Origin: Microbacteriaceae bacterium
GTDB taxonomy: Bacteria; Actinomycetota; Actinomycetes; Actinomycetales; Microbacteriaceae
Assembly (NCBI GenBank): GCA_025464815.1
Contig: JAODMW010000059.1
Span: forward strand, 1 to 41,861
DNA length: 41,861 bases
Direction: 5' to 3'
Shown: one piece after another, positions 32,238-40,391 of the stretch
Position numbering within the stretch: position 1 is the stretch's first letter
How the letters are laid out: the number at the start of each line of letters is the position of its first letter
Notes under the pieces: model-generated
What the model saw: only the letters and a program-made list of their open reading frames with translations
What the model was told of the DNA's origin: nothing
Databases searched by the model: none
Translations under genes and position numbers: made by a program

Positions 32238-33114
32238 CCGGATCATCCCCGTCCGACGAAACAAACGTGAGAGAAGAGCCGGTATTCATAGCCTTTCCAG
32301 CACGCCGCCGGCGACGCTCCGCGGCAGCGCGCGCCTTCGAGCGCTCCACGGTGCTGTATGCGTCAACAAGGGAGTAGTGCGTAGCGCTCGTCGTGCGAAT
32401 CTTTGAGAGCTTCGCCGGGATCCACACCGTCCTTTCCTCGAGCAGCTGCAGGCTACGGAGGCTTTCGAGTCCCTTTGCGACCGTGCCACGACTAAACCCA
32501 TACCATTCCGCGATCTGATCCTGCGTGATACGAAATTCGGGCACTTTATTTGTCTCTTTTGCGACTACCAGAAGCATGGCCAGGCCCGGCAGGGTCAGTT
32601 TGGCGAAGTCCTCATCGAGCCAGAACCGGTCTGGCAACGTGAAATAGGCCTCTTTCAGATTCGACTTCTCGCCGGTCGGGGCCGTGTAGGGGCCGCTGCC
32701 GTCTTCCATGCGTGGTGCCACATAAAGGAGCCCGCGACGGCCACGGTGCTTCTCGACAAGGCCCTTTGCGGTGAGGTACTTCCACGTTCGCGAAAGTGTC
32801 GACTCGGACCACACCAGCGCGTGCCCCGGAACGCTACGCGAGTGAAGCAAATGCATCCAAGCATGCGCTTCGAGGGGAAGCCGCTCACGCTGAAGCCAGG
32901 GCCACACACTGAGCAGCGCCAAATAGAGCAGAAGAGCTCGATGCTGCCGCTCGGACACGAGGACAGCCAACGTTCCGCGGCGATCTCGGCCGGTCTCCGG
33001 GTTCTGCACGAGCAGGCCGCGAATTTGCGCATAGCCACGCATCCAGCGCTTCGCGGCTTCTTCGCGGTCCTCGGCAGCGTTACGATCGCGCTGCGCATAA
33101 TCGGGGGTGGTCAT
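32227..33114 (-). CDS. double winged-helix DNA-binding protein, possible replication initiator
   Basis: A 295-residue basic protein. Two helix-turn-helix regions can be seen: about 95-130 (LVWSESTLSRTWKYLTAKGL) and about 190-230 (ITQDQIAEWYGFSRGTVAKG). YFTLPDRFWLDEDFAKLTLPG between them is typical of replication-initiator-like proteins in actinobacterial plasmids and integrative elements. A basic stretch (RRRRRRAGK type) and an acidic end follow. It may start replication of the excised island or act as its regulator; this is inferred. The ATG at 33114 lies nine bases after the 82-codon gene. Confidence 0.6.
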   Translation of the reverse strand: MTTPDYAQRDRNAAEDREEAAKRWMRGYAQIRGLLVQNPETGRDRRGTLAVLVSERQHRALLLYLALLSVWPWLQRERLPLEAHAWMHLLHSRSVPGHALVWSESTLSRTWKYLTAKGLVEKHRGRRGLLYVAPRMEDGSGPYTAPTGEKSNLKEAYFTLPDRFWLDEDFAKLTLPGLAMLLVVAKETNKVPEFRITQDQIAEWYGFSRGTVAKGLESLRSLQLLEERTVWIPAKLSKIRTTSATHYSLVDAYSTVERSKARAAAERRRRRAGKAMNTGSSLTFVSSDGDDPDDT

Positions 33115-33123
33115 GGCATGAAT

Positions 33124-33372
33124 CTAGCTAGTCCGATCCCATTTCGCACGCCGGGGTGTGGCCGCTAGGGCGTCACCGAATTGCGCTGTCGAGTACAGCA
33201 CTGACATCGATCCATTCGATTCATCGCTGAGAGCAGCAGTGAGACGCGATGCGATGACGTTAAGACGAGTTGCATCGACAAGAATTGCTCTAGCGACGTC
33301 ATACGCGGGCCATCTTGAAGTCAGGAACTTCGAGAACCACTCGGCTTTCACGTCCGGAATGGCTGGGCTCAC
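33124..33372 (-). CDS. 82-residue protein upstream of the winged-helix gene
   Basis: GTG at 33372 opens an 82-codon frame (VSPAIPDVKAEWFSKFLTSR then a helical middle and a basic end). It is on the same strand as the winged-helix gene and ends nine bases before it, so the two probably form an operon. No ribosome site is clear and the family is not recognised. The plus-strand frame at the same place looks less protein-like. Confidence 0.45.
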   Translation of the reverse strand: MSPAIPDVKAEWFSKFLTSRWPAYDVARAILVDATRLNVIASRLTAALSDESNGSMSVLYSTAQFGDALAATPRRAKWDRTS

Positions 33373-33543
33373 TAAATCAGAGCGAAAATTCGTGCTGTTA
33401 GTGATCGGATGGATAATCCCGGTCGAGTCACCAAATGGGCGTGCGAACGGGCGAAGACTTGAGAATTGGTGAGATTCTTCCTCAGTGCCGGCGGCAGGCG
33501 CACGCGATCTCGTAGTCGATGTCGCTCAGTCAGTGGGCGGCGC

Positions 33544-33549
33544 TAGCCT
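33544..33549 (+). promoter_or_regulatory. -10 box of a leaderless transcript in the island
   Basis: TAGCCT is followed by six bases (TCAGCC) and the GTG at 33556, the same geometry as in the chromosomal genes. Confidence 0.5.
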
Positions 33550-33555
33550 TCAGCC

Positions 33556-33963
33556 GTGAGCTCAAAGGATCAGCAGACAAAGCGGGTAGTCGCCGGGGTC
33601 GCTCTGGGCGTGCTTGCTCGGGGAGTTTCCTCTGTAACGAGTAACAAGATGACTTTTGAGTTCGCCTTCAACCGGGCCTGGAGGTCGTGGTCAGGCGCCC
33701 GAGATTATCCGAACATTCGGGGTCATGATCCGGGCAATTTGTTTTGGCTGGGGGTGCAGCGGTCAGCTCGTCGTAAGGGTGTCTACGCCTATTGGGACTG
33801 CGACCGAATGAGCTACCCAATGCTCGTGCACGAGGGATGGAGTGTGGACGAGAGCCTCGAGCTCCACGCTGACGACATGACCTCGGTGAGAAGCTGGGTC
33901 GACCTTGGCGAGCTTTTCTTGCAGGGATTCAAGCTCGACGAGATAACCACCTTCGGTGGCTGA
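33556..33963 (+). CDS. uncharacterised 135-residue protein
   Basis: A soluble protein of no recognised family. The first 30 residues are basic and small-residue-rich (VVAGVALGVLARG). The rest is aromatic-rich (FNRAWRSWSGARDYPNI, NLFWLGVQ, YAYWDCDRMSYP) and acidic at the end. It is the only gene of the island on the plus strand and is convergent with the 813-residue gene. The 116 bases between them (33964-34079) hold no gene. The start is supported by a leaderless-type box. Confidence 0.5.
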   Translation: MSSKDQQTKRVVAGVALGVLARGVSSVTSNKMTFEFAFNRAWRSWSGARDYPNIRGHDPGNLFWLGVQRSARRKGVYAYWDCDRMSYPMLVHEGWSVDESLELHADDMTSVRSWVDLGELFLQGFKLDEITTFGG

Positions 33964-34079
33964 CCGCGGGGTCTCCGCGAGTCCTTTCCTCGCTATGTTC
34001 GACCGACAATGGGCGGTCAAACACGGCCGTTCGAAGTCAACGGTTGAACTGGCTCACAACTCGGATGAAAGTTGGCGCG

Positions 34080-36521
34080 CTATTTTCTTCGGCCTCTCCC
34101 TTTGCGCCGAGGTTGAGCTCGTTGACCAGTGCGGGTTTTCCGCGCCTGGGCAATTGAGCTCGGCGTTGACGCCGGCTGCAGCGTCGCTTGTCGCTTCTGC
34201 TCGTCAGAGCTGAGCACTTCTGGAACCCCTTCGAAGTAGACAGCGAACATACTCCCGGTCTTGCCGTTAAAAGCGAAGACAGCAGCACGAGACACGCCCA
34301 GCTGATGACCTTTTGCGCGCGCATAAGTTCTCATGCTGCGTTCCCACTCGACTATGTCATCGTGATCTGATGGCGTTGCCCAGACCAGTAACCAGCCGCC
34401 GTCGTGAAGTGTGTTGACGGGAATGGTGATGCTCCGGGCGAGTTGTCCATTGTGGGACCCGAGCACGACGTCTTTACCGTGTCGCGCCATGCGTGCTTGG
34501 GCCCTTTGATCGCCCGATAGAAGTGTGGCCTCTATGGAGACTTTTCCAAAGGGATCGAGCTGGTCGATGCTTGCGAGGAGACCGTCGATTGGGCTTGGCG
34601 ATCGGCGGGGTCTCGGTGGACTAGTGGAAAGTGCTGGTTTTCCGGACTTTTCTCGTTGATATGTTTCGAAGTACCAGGCATCAAGTGGGTCCGTTCTGCT
34701 GGTCACGATTCCTGGTGTCTGCTTGCGCCAGCGCGCTTCCTGGCCTGGCGATGGCGGACTTAGATATGGATATTTGGTGCGCACCTCGCCCGGGTCATCC
34801 TCCACGTAGAGTCCGGCCTCTAGGAAATAGAGGAATAGGTCGAGCTCGTCGGGAGCTGTGTACAAAATCGTTGCGAGAGGGTGGCGGCGTCGTCGAAGAT
34901 ACAAGAGGAACTCGGCGGGATGAGACGTGATTTCGGCGATCAGATCGAGGTCGTGAATGGATACGGTCCAGGGAACCGAATCTGTGCCAATGAGACCTGC
35001 TTGCACTAGTTCGGCGGTCGCAGTGGAAGTTGAGCTGAGATCGTCGAGGCTCACGGCGATCGTGTGGAATTCGCGCACATGGCTTAGGTCGACCCACCCC
35101 TCGCCGTGGACACGGAGCCCCCCGTCGAGGTGTATGCGGTGAACAAGCCGGTCGGCTTGTTCTGCGGCCTTTGTGATGATGCCCGTTAGATCTTTGCGGA
35201 GACGCGGCCCTGCACCTGAGCGCGACTGAGGACTCAGTGCGACGGCCTTGTCTTCGATGACGAGTGCAACATCGTCGAGGATGATCAGGTGGTCGCCCTC
35301 GACCCGTTTGGTATACGCGGACGGCGCGGATTCTTCCTCGAGCTCGCTGGCTGGAACGTAGTAGAGGATCGAATGCCATGCGCGAGATGGAGTAACTAGT
35401 CGCTCGACTGCACGCCGTGTCCGGCTCTCAAGCACCGAGCCCCGATGCTCCTGATACTTTTCCCAGCCATCGCTGGAATGCAAGGCGAGTTCAAGTCGCT
35501 CTCGAATTGCGCCTTGGGTCAGTGCTGGGTGAACGAGCATCGCTCGGGAGGTCGGTGTGCGCACAACGGGCGACATGCGGAACGGATTGCCGCCCGATAG
35601 GAATGCCTTTACGTCTTCGTTCGCACTCTGTTCGGTTTCGGGTTTCCAGCTGAACGCGTCCAGAACCGCGACAACCACATCTTCCGACAGTTTGATCGAC
35701 TCCGCGATTTCAAATGCAGACACCGATGCGGCCGCGTCATTGGGTTGCAATGCCCGATTCAGCCGCAGCGCGGCTTCAGCAAGTTCTTCCTTCGACGCCA
35801 CGCCAAGATCATCTTTCCGCTTAATCTGGGCGGCAAACCGAAACGCGTGCTCCTGTCTTCTGTTCATGTTGGCTATTTGACGGTCATTTAGCGCCGCGAG
35901 GACCCGCTGCGCCTCGGCTACCCCGAAACCGAGAGAAGCACGAAGACTCGAGTCGACGTTGCTTTCGCTGAAGAGCGAATCGGCCGTCTCCTGCAGGAGT
36001 TCCGAGTACGAAGAGCCTCGCATAGTGATTTCTGTTGCCTGCAAAGTCCCCTTAATCAGGGCCAGTGGATCTGCTGGATCGGCGTTTACGAGTCCGCGCA
36101 GCGAGCCGAGTCGGAGGAGTTCATCGGCGCTACTCAGAACCTTGTCGATGATCGACGCCGGATTGGGGAGGGGTTCCTCTTCGCGGGGCTCCTGCTTAAG
36201 GGCGACTAGCGCAACCACTTCGACCAGGGCGAACCCGTTCTCTACTCCGGCCTGATATGTAGGTTGTCCGGAGTGCCAGGGGAGGGCTCTAAGTCGCGCT
36301 TGTTCGATAACGGAAACGGGGTCGAAGCCAGCCAGGGTTTCGAACATATTGGCAACTAGAGAGTCGATTTGCGAATCGAGCGCTGTACCAGGGATTTTAG
36401 GGTCGAGTGCGGCCAAAGTCGCGAGGGCAGCGTTCACGGAGTCGGCGAGGACCTCTGCATGGATGTCGGCCCTGCCCGCTTCAGGCTTTCGTTTGCCGTG
36501 CTTTTTCTTTGCTCTGCCCAT
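34080..36521 (-). CDS. 813-residue protein with a PD-(D/E)XK nuclease core
   Basis: A large protein of no family I can name. Residues 1-350 are mostly helical (two long helical blocks around 20-110 and 165-300). Residues 355-470 have the order expected of a PD-(D/E)XK nuclease: E365 in a helix (VLESRTRRAVERL), D410 in GDHLIILDDVALVI, E423 and K425 in VIEDKAVAL, then AEQADRL in the next helix. Residues 500-620 form a mixed alpha/beta region, and the end is very basic (RRKGRGRRK), suited to nucleic acid. A stretch of six bases (GGTGGA) lies eight bases before the ATG. Its place on a defence-type island beside the Gabija-like pair suggests anti-phage DNA cleavage; this is inferred. Confidence 0.65.
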   Translation of the reverse strand: MGRAKKKHGKRKPEAGRADIHAEVLADSVNAALATLAALDPKIPGTALDSQIDSLVANMFETLAGFDPVSVIEQARLRALPWHSGQPTYQAGVENGFALVEVVALVALKQEPREEEPLPNPASIIDKVLSSADELLRLGSLRGLVNADPADPLALIKGTLQATEITMRGSSYSELLQETADSLFSESNVDSSLRASLGFGVAEAQRVLAALNDRQIANMNRRQEHAFRFAAQIKRKDDLGVASKEELAEAALRLNRALQPNDAAASVSAFEIAESIKLSEDVVVAVLDAFSWKPETEQSANEDVKAFLSGGNPFRMSPVVRTPTSRAMLVHPALTQGAIRERLELALHSSDGWEKYQEHRGSVLESRTRRAVERLVTPSRAWHSILYYVPASELEEESAPSAYTKRVEGDHLIILDDVALVIEDKAVALSPQSRSGAGPRLRKDLTGIITKAAEQADRLVHRIHLDGGLRVHGEGWVDLSHVREFHTIAVSLDDLSSTSTATAELVQAGLIGTDSVPWTVSIHDLDLIAEITSHPAEFLLYLRRRRHPLATILYTAPDELDLFLYFLEAGLYVEDDPGEVRTKYPYLSPPSPGQEARWRKQTPGIVTSRTDPLDAWYFETYQREKSGKPALSTSPPRPRRSPSPIDGLLASIDQLDPFGKVSIEATLLSGDQRAQARMARHGKDVVLGSHNGQLARSITIPVNTLHDGGWLLVWATPSDHDDIVEWERSMRTYARAKGHQLGVSRAAVFAFNGKTGSMFAVYFEGVPEVLSSDEQKRQATLQPASTPSSIAQARKTRTGQRAQPRRKGRGRRK

Positions 36522-36729
36522 TCGAGCATTCCACCATGCTCGAAGGCATCATGCTTCTAGCGTTCTTGATTGAAGTTGTCTGGTGCTGGCTCTGTTGCCA
36601 ACTGGGTTAATGTGATGCGGGCGGACTCCACACATAAGACTAGACACGTTCGATGCCGACACCGTGAGTAGACAGTCGTGCGGCTCCGACCTGCGGATGT
36701 GGCTTGCGGCCACCTGGGGATACTCGACG
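36522..36729. other. intergenic stretch near the right end of the island
   Basis: No gene, RNA or repeat is recognised. A minus-strand frame of 66 codons (36549-36749) has no ribosome site or family features. This is where an integrase often sits in tRNA-borne islands, but no recombinase residues can be read. The stretch 36749-36851 is A+T-rich and also empty. Confidence 0.4.
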
Positions 36730-36748
36730 TGACCACATTTTGACCACA
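36730..36748. repeat. paired TGACCACA sites, right end of the island
   Basis: TGACCACA at 36730-36737 and 36741-36748, the same orientation and 11-base period as the left pair. Confidence 0.6.
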
Positions 36749-36851
36749 ACTGCGTCCGATTCAGCGATGCCTTATTCCACTAAAACTGATCGAATCGCCC
36801 GCGAGTTACAGCGAAAACGCGCCTATAACTCCATAAATCGATTTACAGTCG

Positions 36852-36903
36852 GAGCACACGGCTCATAATCGTGGTGTCGCGAGTTCGAGTCCCGCCCTCG
36901 CTA
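36852..36903 (+). repeat. attR: copy of the tRNA-Met 3' end
   Basis: A copy of the last 52 bases of tRNA-Met with one mismatch, G to A at 36882 in the T arm. It lacks the acceptor 5' strand and D arm, so it is not a tRNA gene. It marks the right border of the island. Confidence 0.85.
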
Positions 36904-36961
36904 CAACGAAAAAGTGCTGATCGGGTGCACATTTTACGACCCGTGACGACTTCATCCTTCG

Positions 36962-37103
36962 TTGCGCTTTGAGAACCGCGAGCACCTGCTCTACGTGCAA
37001 CGAGTTGGGTGTCACGACGTGCAAGACGTCGAGATTCGGTACCTCGAGCAGCTCGTCCAGATCGTCAAGGAGAAACCGCTGCCGACGAATCCGGCGCCGA
37101 TCG
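36962..37103 (-). pseudogene. remnant of a Gfo/Idh/MocA oxidoreductase
   Basis: Just after the isomerase stop, the minus strand encodes IGAGFVGSGFSLTI in one frame, like the Rossmann start of this family, and then in another frame DDLDELLEVPNLDVLHVVTP and NSLHVEQVLAVLKAQ, like its second conserved block. About 45 residues that should lie between are missing, and the protein stops where the catalytic EKP block should begin. The remnant ends about 60 bases from attR. It is probably a gene of this sugar locus damaged when the island or an earlier element inserted. Confidence 0.55.
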
Positions 37104-37105
37104 AA

Positions 37106-37996
37106 TCAGTCGAGAGCAAGCGAATCGAGCCATGTCGCGCAGCGGTCGATGCTCTCCTCGGGGGTATCGGTGCGACCTCTGTCGACCTCGATCACCACCC
37201 AGCCATCGAAGTCGTCTCCAACGGCGCTCAGCACCGCGTCGACATTTCCATCGCCCCAGCCGGGTTCCGCCCACACTCCCATCCCCACCGCGGTGCGATA
37301 GTCGATCGGCTCCGTGCGGCTGCGTTCCATGAGAGCGGAGTCGTAATCCTTGATGTGAAGGCCGAGCACTCGCGACCGATAGTCCGCGATCAGTGCCGCT
37401 GGGTCGATTCCCGCCCAGGCGAGGTGACCGGAGTCCGGCCCGAACCCCATCAGATCCTCGGGCAGCGTGTCGAGCACGAACCGGACCTCTGCTTCGGTTT
37501 CGATCCAGGTTCCCGCGTGCGGGTGCAGTGCGGCGTGCAGGCCCTCGGCCTTGACCAGCTCGCAAGCCTCGCCCATGAAGTCCCGCACCCTCGCCAACTG
37601 CTCGTCGGACCCGTCAGTCCCGACGCCGGGCCGGAGCACCCGGGGGGCGCCCTGCACCATCGACATTGCGATGAAGATGGAACTGTTTCCCGTCAACGCG
37701 CTGTCAGCAGCGGTCTGTCGCGCCGCCTCGAGTGTTTCGAGCTGTTTCGCTCGGTCCTCAGACCATTGCATTCCGATGTAGCCGGGACCGGCAGCGAGGC
37801 CGGCCGCGCTCACGGCGGCCAGATACGTTTTCGGGTCATCGTGCGGTACGTCGGTGTGGATCGCGTGAAATCCTCGAGAAGCGATGAACTCGAGTTTCTC
37901 TTCGAGCGTGGGTCCCTGAGTGCGGTCGATCCATCCGTCCCGGGTTGCCCCGTACTGAAGCGGGTTCATAGCGAATTGGCTCTTGATCAGCGTCAT
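37106..37996 (-). CDS. sugar phosphate isomerase/epimerase family protein
   Basis: A 296-residue TIM-barrel protein of the AP-endonuclease-2/xylose-isomerase-like superfamily, related to inosose dehydratase and to sugar epimerases. Seen motifs are the LEEKLEFIASRGFHAIHTD start, ALHPHAGTWIETEAEV, GFGPDSGHLAWAGIDP, VLGLHIKDYD and the final VIEVDRGRTDTPEESI, which carry the metal-binding H, D and E residues. The substrate is unknown; cyclitols such as inositol are possible. The ATG is seven bases after the oxidoreductase stop, so the two form an operon. Confidence 0.85.
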   Translation of the reverse strand: MTLIKSQFAMNPLQYGATRDGWIDRTQGPTLEEKLEFIASRGFHAIHTDVPHDDPKTYLAAVSAAGLAAGPGYIGMQWSEDRAKQLETLEAARQTAADSALTGNSSIFIAMSMVQGAPRVLRPGVGTDGSDEQLARVRDFMGEACELVKAEGLHAALHPHAGTWIETEAEVRFVLDTLPEDLMGFGPDSGHLAWAGIDPAALIADYRSRVLGLHIKDYDSALMERSRTEPIDYRTAVGMGVWAEPGWGDGNVDAVLSAVGDDFDGWVVIEVDRGRTDTPEESIDRCATWLDSLALD

Positions 37997-38003
37997 GATT
38001 GTC

Positions 38004-39092
38004 TCAGTTCTTTCGGGTGACAGGTCGGGCAGTCGTGGAAGCCAGCGTCACCCTGTGGCCCGCCGTGATCGATTCATCGATCGCGAGCATGGCGTCGAGA
38101 ACATGCGACGCTAGTCCGCTGCCGACCCGCAATTCAGCGCCGTCGATCGCGTTGGACAGATCTTGCACACCGAGGCCTCGGAGCTGCTGGTCCTTGCCGG
38201 GCCCCGCAAAGCGTGCGATCACCGGGGGGATGACCGACCACTCTTCTTCGCCGTGCCGGCGAACGCGCACGTCACCGTCGAAGTGAACGGGATGAGGCAG
38301 TGAGAGCGTGCCCTTGGTTCCGTAGAGCTCCAGCAGGGGAGCATTCGAATCCCACACCTCGCTGCTCGCCGTGAGCGACGCGATCTCGCCACCGCTGAAA
38401 CCGAGGGACGCCACCACGTGCGTCGGAATCGTCACGTCGATGCTCTCAACGCGACGATCGGGTGCCGTGACCGGTACGACCGGTCGCGGGGTTCGACCTT
38501 CTGCCGAGACGGACACGATCGGTCCCAACAAATTCACGAGTGCGGTGATGAAGTACGGGCCAAGATCGAGAACGGGGCCACCGCCCTCCGTGAACAGGAA
38601 CGTGGGATCGGGATGCCAGGTCTCAGCACGGGATGCCACGATGAATGACGACGCACCGAACGGTGTGCCGATGACGCCCGAGTCGATTGCCTGTCTGGCT
38701 GTCTGCGCCGCACTCCCCAAGAAGGTGTCGGGAGCGGATCCGATCAGTCCCGGATTGCGGGCTTCGGCCGCGAGCACCGCGGCCGCGTCCTCACGTGTCG
38801 TCGCCAACGGCTTCTCTACATAGACGCTCTTCCCCGCATCGAGGGCTCGGATGATCGTGTCACGGTGCAGCGACGGCGGAGTGAGATTCACGATGATGTC
38901 CACATCGGGATCGTCATACAGCGCGTCTGGCGTGGTGGCCGTGGCGCCGATCCTGCTGGCGAGTTCCGCCGCTCGCTCGAGGTCGACATCGGCGACCCGT
39001 GTGACGACGAGCTCGGGGAACAGAGCCAGCCCTTCGCCGTATCTCCACGACACGTTCCCTGCTCCAAGGAGGCCTATTTTTCGCTGCGCCAC
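38004..39092 (-). CDS. Gfo/Idh/MocA-family oxidoreductase
   Basis: A 362-residue NAD(P)-dependent dehydrogenase of sugars or cyclitols. The Rossmann start is KIGLLGAGNVSWRYGEGLA, followed by VDIIVNLTPPSLH and the family's catalytic block VYVEKPLATTREDA. GGGPVLDLGPYFI near the middle is also conserved. The GTG at 39092 is chosen because GAGAGATGAA precedes it and the Rossmann motif follows at once; the longer in-frame form reaches past the promoter box TAGACT (39118-39123, minus strand). It is divergent from a ROK regulator, which probably controls it. Confidence 0.88.
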   Translation of the reverse strand: MAQRKIGLLGAGNVSWRYGEGLALFPELVVTRVADVDLERAAELASRIGATATTPDALYDDPDVDIIVNLTPPSLHRDTIIRALDAGKSVYVEKPLATTREDAAAVLAAEARNPGLIGSAPDTFLGSAAQTARQAIDSGVIGTPFGASSFIVASRAETWHPDPTFLFTEGGGPVLDLGPYFITALVNLLGPIVSVSAEGRTPRPVVPVTAPDRRVESIDVTIPTHVVASLGFSGGEIASLTASSEVWDSNAPLLELYGTKGTLSLPHPVHFDGDVRVRRHGEEEWSVIPPVIARFAGPGKDQQLRGLGVQDLSNAIDGAELRVGSGLASHVLDAMLAIDESITAGHRVTLASTTARPVTRKN

Positions 39093-39165
39093 TTCATCTC
39101 TCTTCCCATTTGTGGCGAGTCTAGGTAGGTCGCTTATTTGGTCACAAGATGGCATTATTGATTCG

Positions 39166-40317
39166 ATGGCTGAATTAAATGCGCCCGTGCCGTGGCCAGT
39201 GCTGCTCGCCATCATCTCGGGTCGCGCCGCGAGCCGGGCCCGCATCGCACGCCTCACCGGGCTCGCAAGGTCGACGGTCGGCAATCATGTCGAGCTTCTG
39301 GTCGGTCGCGGGATTCTGATCGAGCGCGATTCGGTCGCCGGAGGTCGTGGCCGCCCTCCGGCGCAGTTGCAGCCGGGACCGTCCGCTCCTGCCATCGGCG
39401 TGGTCGATCTGAGCTCGCAAACCCGAATCGCCATCTGCAACATCGCGGGAGAAACGATCCGGCACACGCGTCTGCCACTGTCGATGGCGGAGAACGGGCC
39501 GGCGGAGTTGATCCCGGGCCTGACCAGGACGCTGAGCTCGTTGGCCCGACAGTCTTTGGACTCGACAGGACCTCTGATGCAGGTGGTCGTCTCCGTTCCG
39601 CACCCCGTCTCGTCCAGTGGAGAGCTCGCGCGCACCGCGCGGATGGTCGACTGGGCGGGCGTGCCATTGGCTCGCATCCTTGCCGATCAGCTCGAAGTAC
39701 CGGTCGAGGTAGACAACGACGCGAACGTGCGTGCGCTCGGAGTCGCAGACGCCCTCGGCCCTGACGCCCTTCCGCTGGTCTACGCGCACCTCTCGGTGGG
39801 GATCGGCCTCGGAATCGTGACGCGAGAGGGCCAGGTCTATCGAGGGGCAACGGGGTCCGCCGGGGACATCAGCCACGTGCCCGTGCCGTCCGCCGCCGGC
39901 GTATCGTGCGTGTGCGGTCGGCTGGGTTGTGTGGTCGCCGTCGCCGGAGTGGATCGAATCGTCGGCCGCGCATCCGAGTCGGACCTGCTGTCGTTGGCGC
40001 AGAGGGTGCTCTCTGGCGACGCCGACGCGATGTCGCACCTTCGCGCCGCGGGCGTAGCGATCGGCGAGCTCCTGGGCATGATCGCCGACTTTTACAACCC
40101 TCGAACCATCGCGATCGGCGGGGAACTCGGTGTACTACAGGATCAGCTACTCCCGACGGTGCGTTCGGTGGTCTACGAACGTGCTTTGCCTCTCGCCACT
40201 CGTGAGCTGGCGATCGCTCCCACTCCGCACGATCGTGATGATGTCGTCCGTGGCGCGCTCATCATCGGACGCGACCTGGTGATGGCGTCGGACCGCTTCA
40301 GAGACATGCTGAGGTGA
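39166..40317 (+). CDS. ROK-family transcriptional regulator
   Basis: A 383-residue regulator. A winged helix-turn-helix at about 20-60 (RIARLTGLARSTVGNHVELL) is followed by a ROK sugar-kinase-like domain: VDNDANVRALG, GIGLGIVTREGQVYRGATGS and the zinc motif CVCGRLGC. ROK repressors respond to sugars. It is divergent from the oxidoreductase/isomerase pair, with 73 bases between them, so those genes are the likely targets. The ATG at 39166 has no clear ribosome site; the transcript may be leaderless. Confidence 0.88.
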   Translation: MAELNAPVPWPVLLAIISGRAASRARIARLTGLARSTVGNHVELLVGRGILIERDSVAGGRGRPPAQLQPGPSAPAIGVVDLSSQTRIAICNIAGETIRHTRLPLSMAENGPAELIPGLTRTLSSLARQSLDSTGPLMQVVVSVPHPVSSSGELARTARMVDWAGVPLARILADQLEVPVEVDNDANVRALGVADALGPDALPLVYAHLSVGIGLGIVTREGQVYRGATGSAGDISHVPVPSAAGVSCVCGRLGCVVAVAGVDRIVGRASESDLLSLAQRVLSGDADAMSHLRAAGVAIGELLGMIADFYNPRTIAIGGELGVLQDQLLPTVRSVVYERALPLATRELAIAPTPHDRDDVVRGALIIGRDLVMASDRFRDMLR

Positions 40318-40391
40318 AGTTCAGAAAGTGGACAGACCTGCGTCTATTCGTGTTTTGATTGCTCGAAACATGTACGAGTAAGGTGTGGCAG

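Larger units (their letters stand above)
27266..36903. mobile_element. genomic island integrated at tRNA-Met, no integrase found
   Basis: About 9.6 kb bounded by the 52-base direct repeats. The DNA is less GC-rich than the genes on either side. Cargo in order: gajB-like and gajA-like genes, two very small genes, a double winged-helix protein and a small gene before it (all on the minus strand), an uncharacterised gene on the plus strand, and the 813-residue nuclease-like gene. Paired TGACCACA sites near both ends look like integrase arm sites. I find no tyrosine or serine recombinase, relaxase or transfer gene, so the element is either decayed or moved by an enzyme encoded elsewhere. Confidence 0.8.

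Noticed and set aside
31591-32406. 271-codon plus-strand frame in the island
   Set aside because: No ribosome site or domain; antisense to two small genes and the end of the winged-helix gene, which look more protein-like.
33956-34213. 85-codon plus-strand frame after the 135-residue gene
   Set aside because: Antisense to the end of the 813-residue gene, with no ribosome site or recognisable features.
36852-36903. Second tRNA-Met gene
   Set aside because: Only the 3' 52 bases are present with a T-arm mismatch; the acceptor 5' strand and D arm are missing, so it is an attachment-site copy.
36962-38020. 352-codon plus-strand frame at the right island border
   Set aside because: Antisense to the isomerase gene, which has clear family motifs; its first part is the complement of the oxidoreductase remnant.
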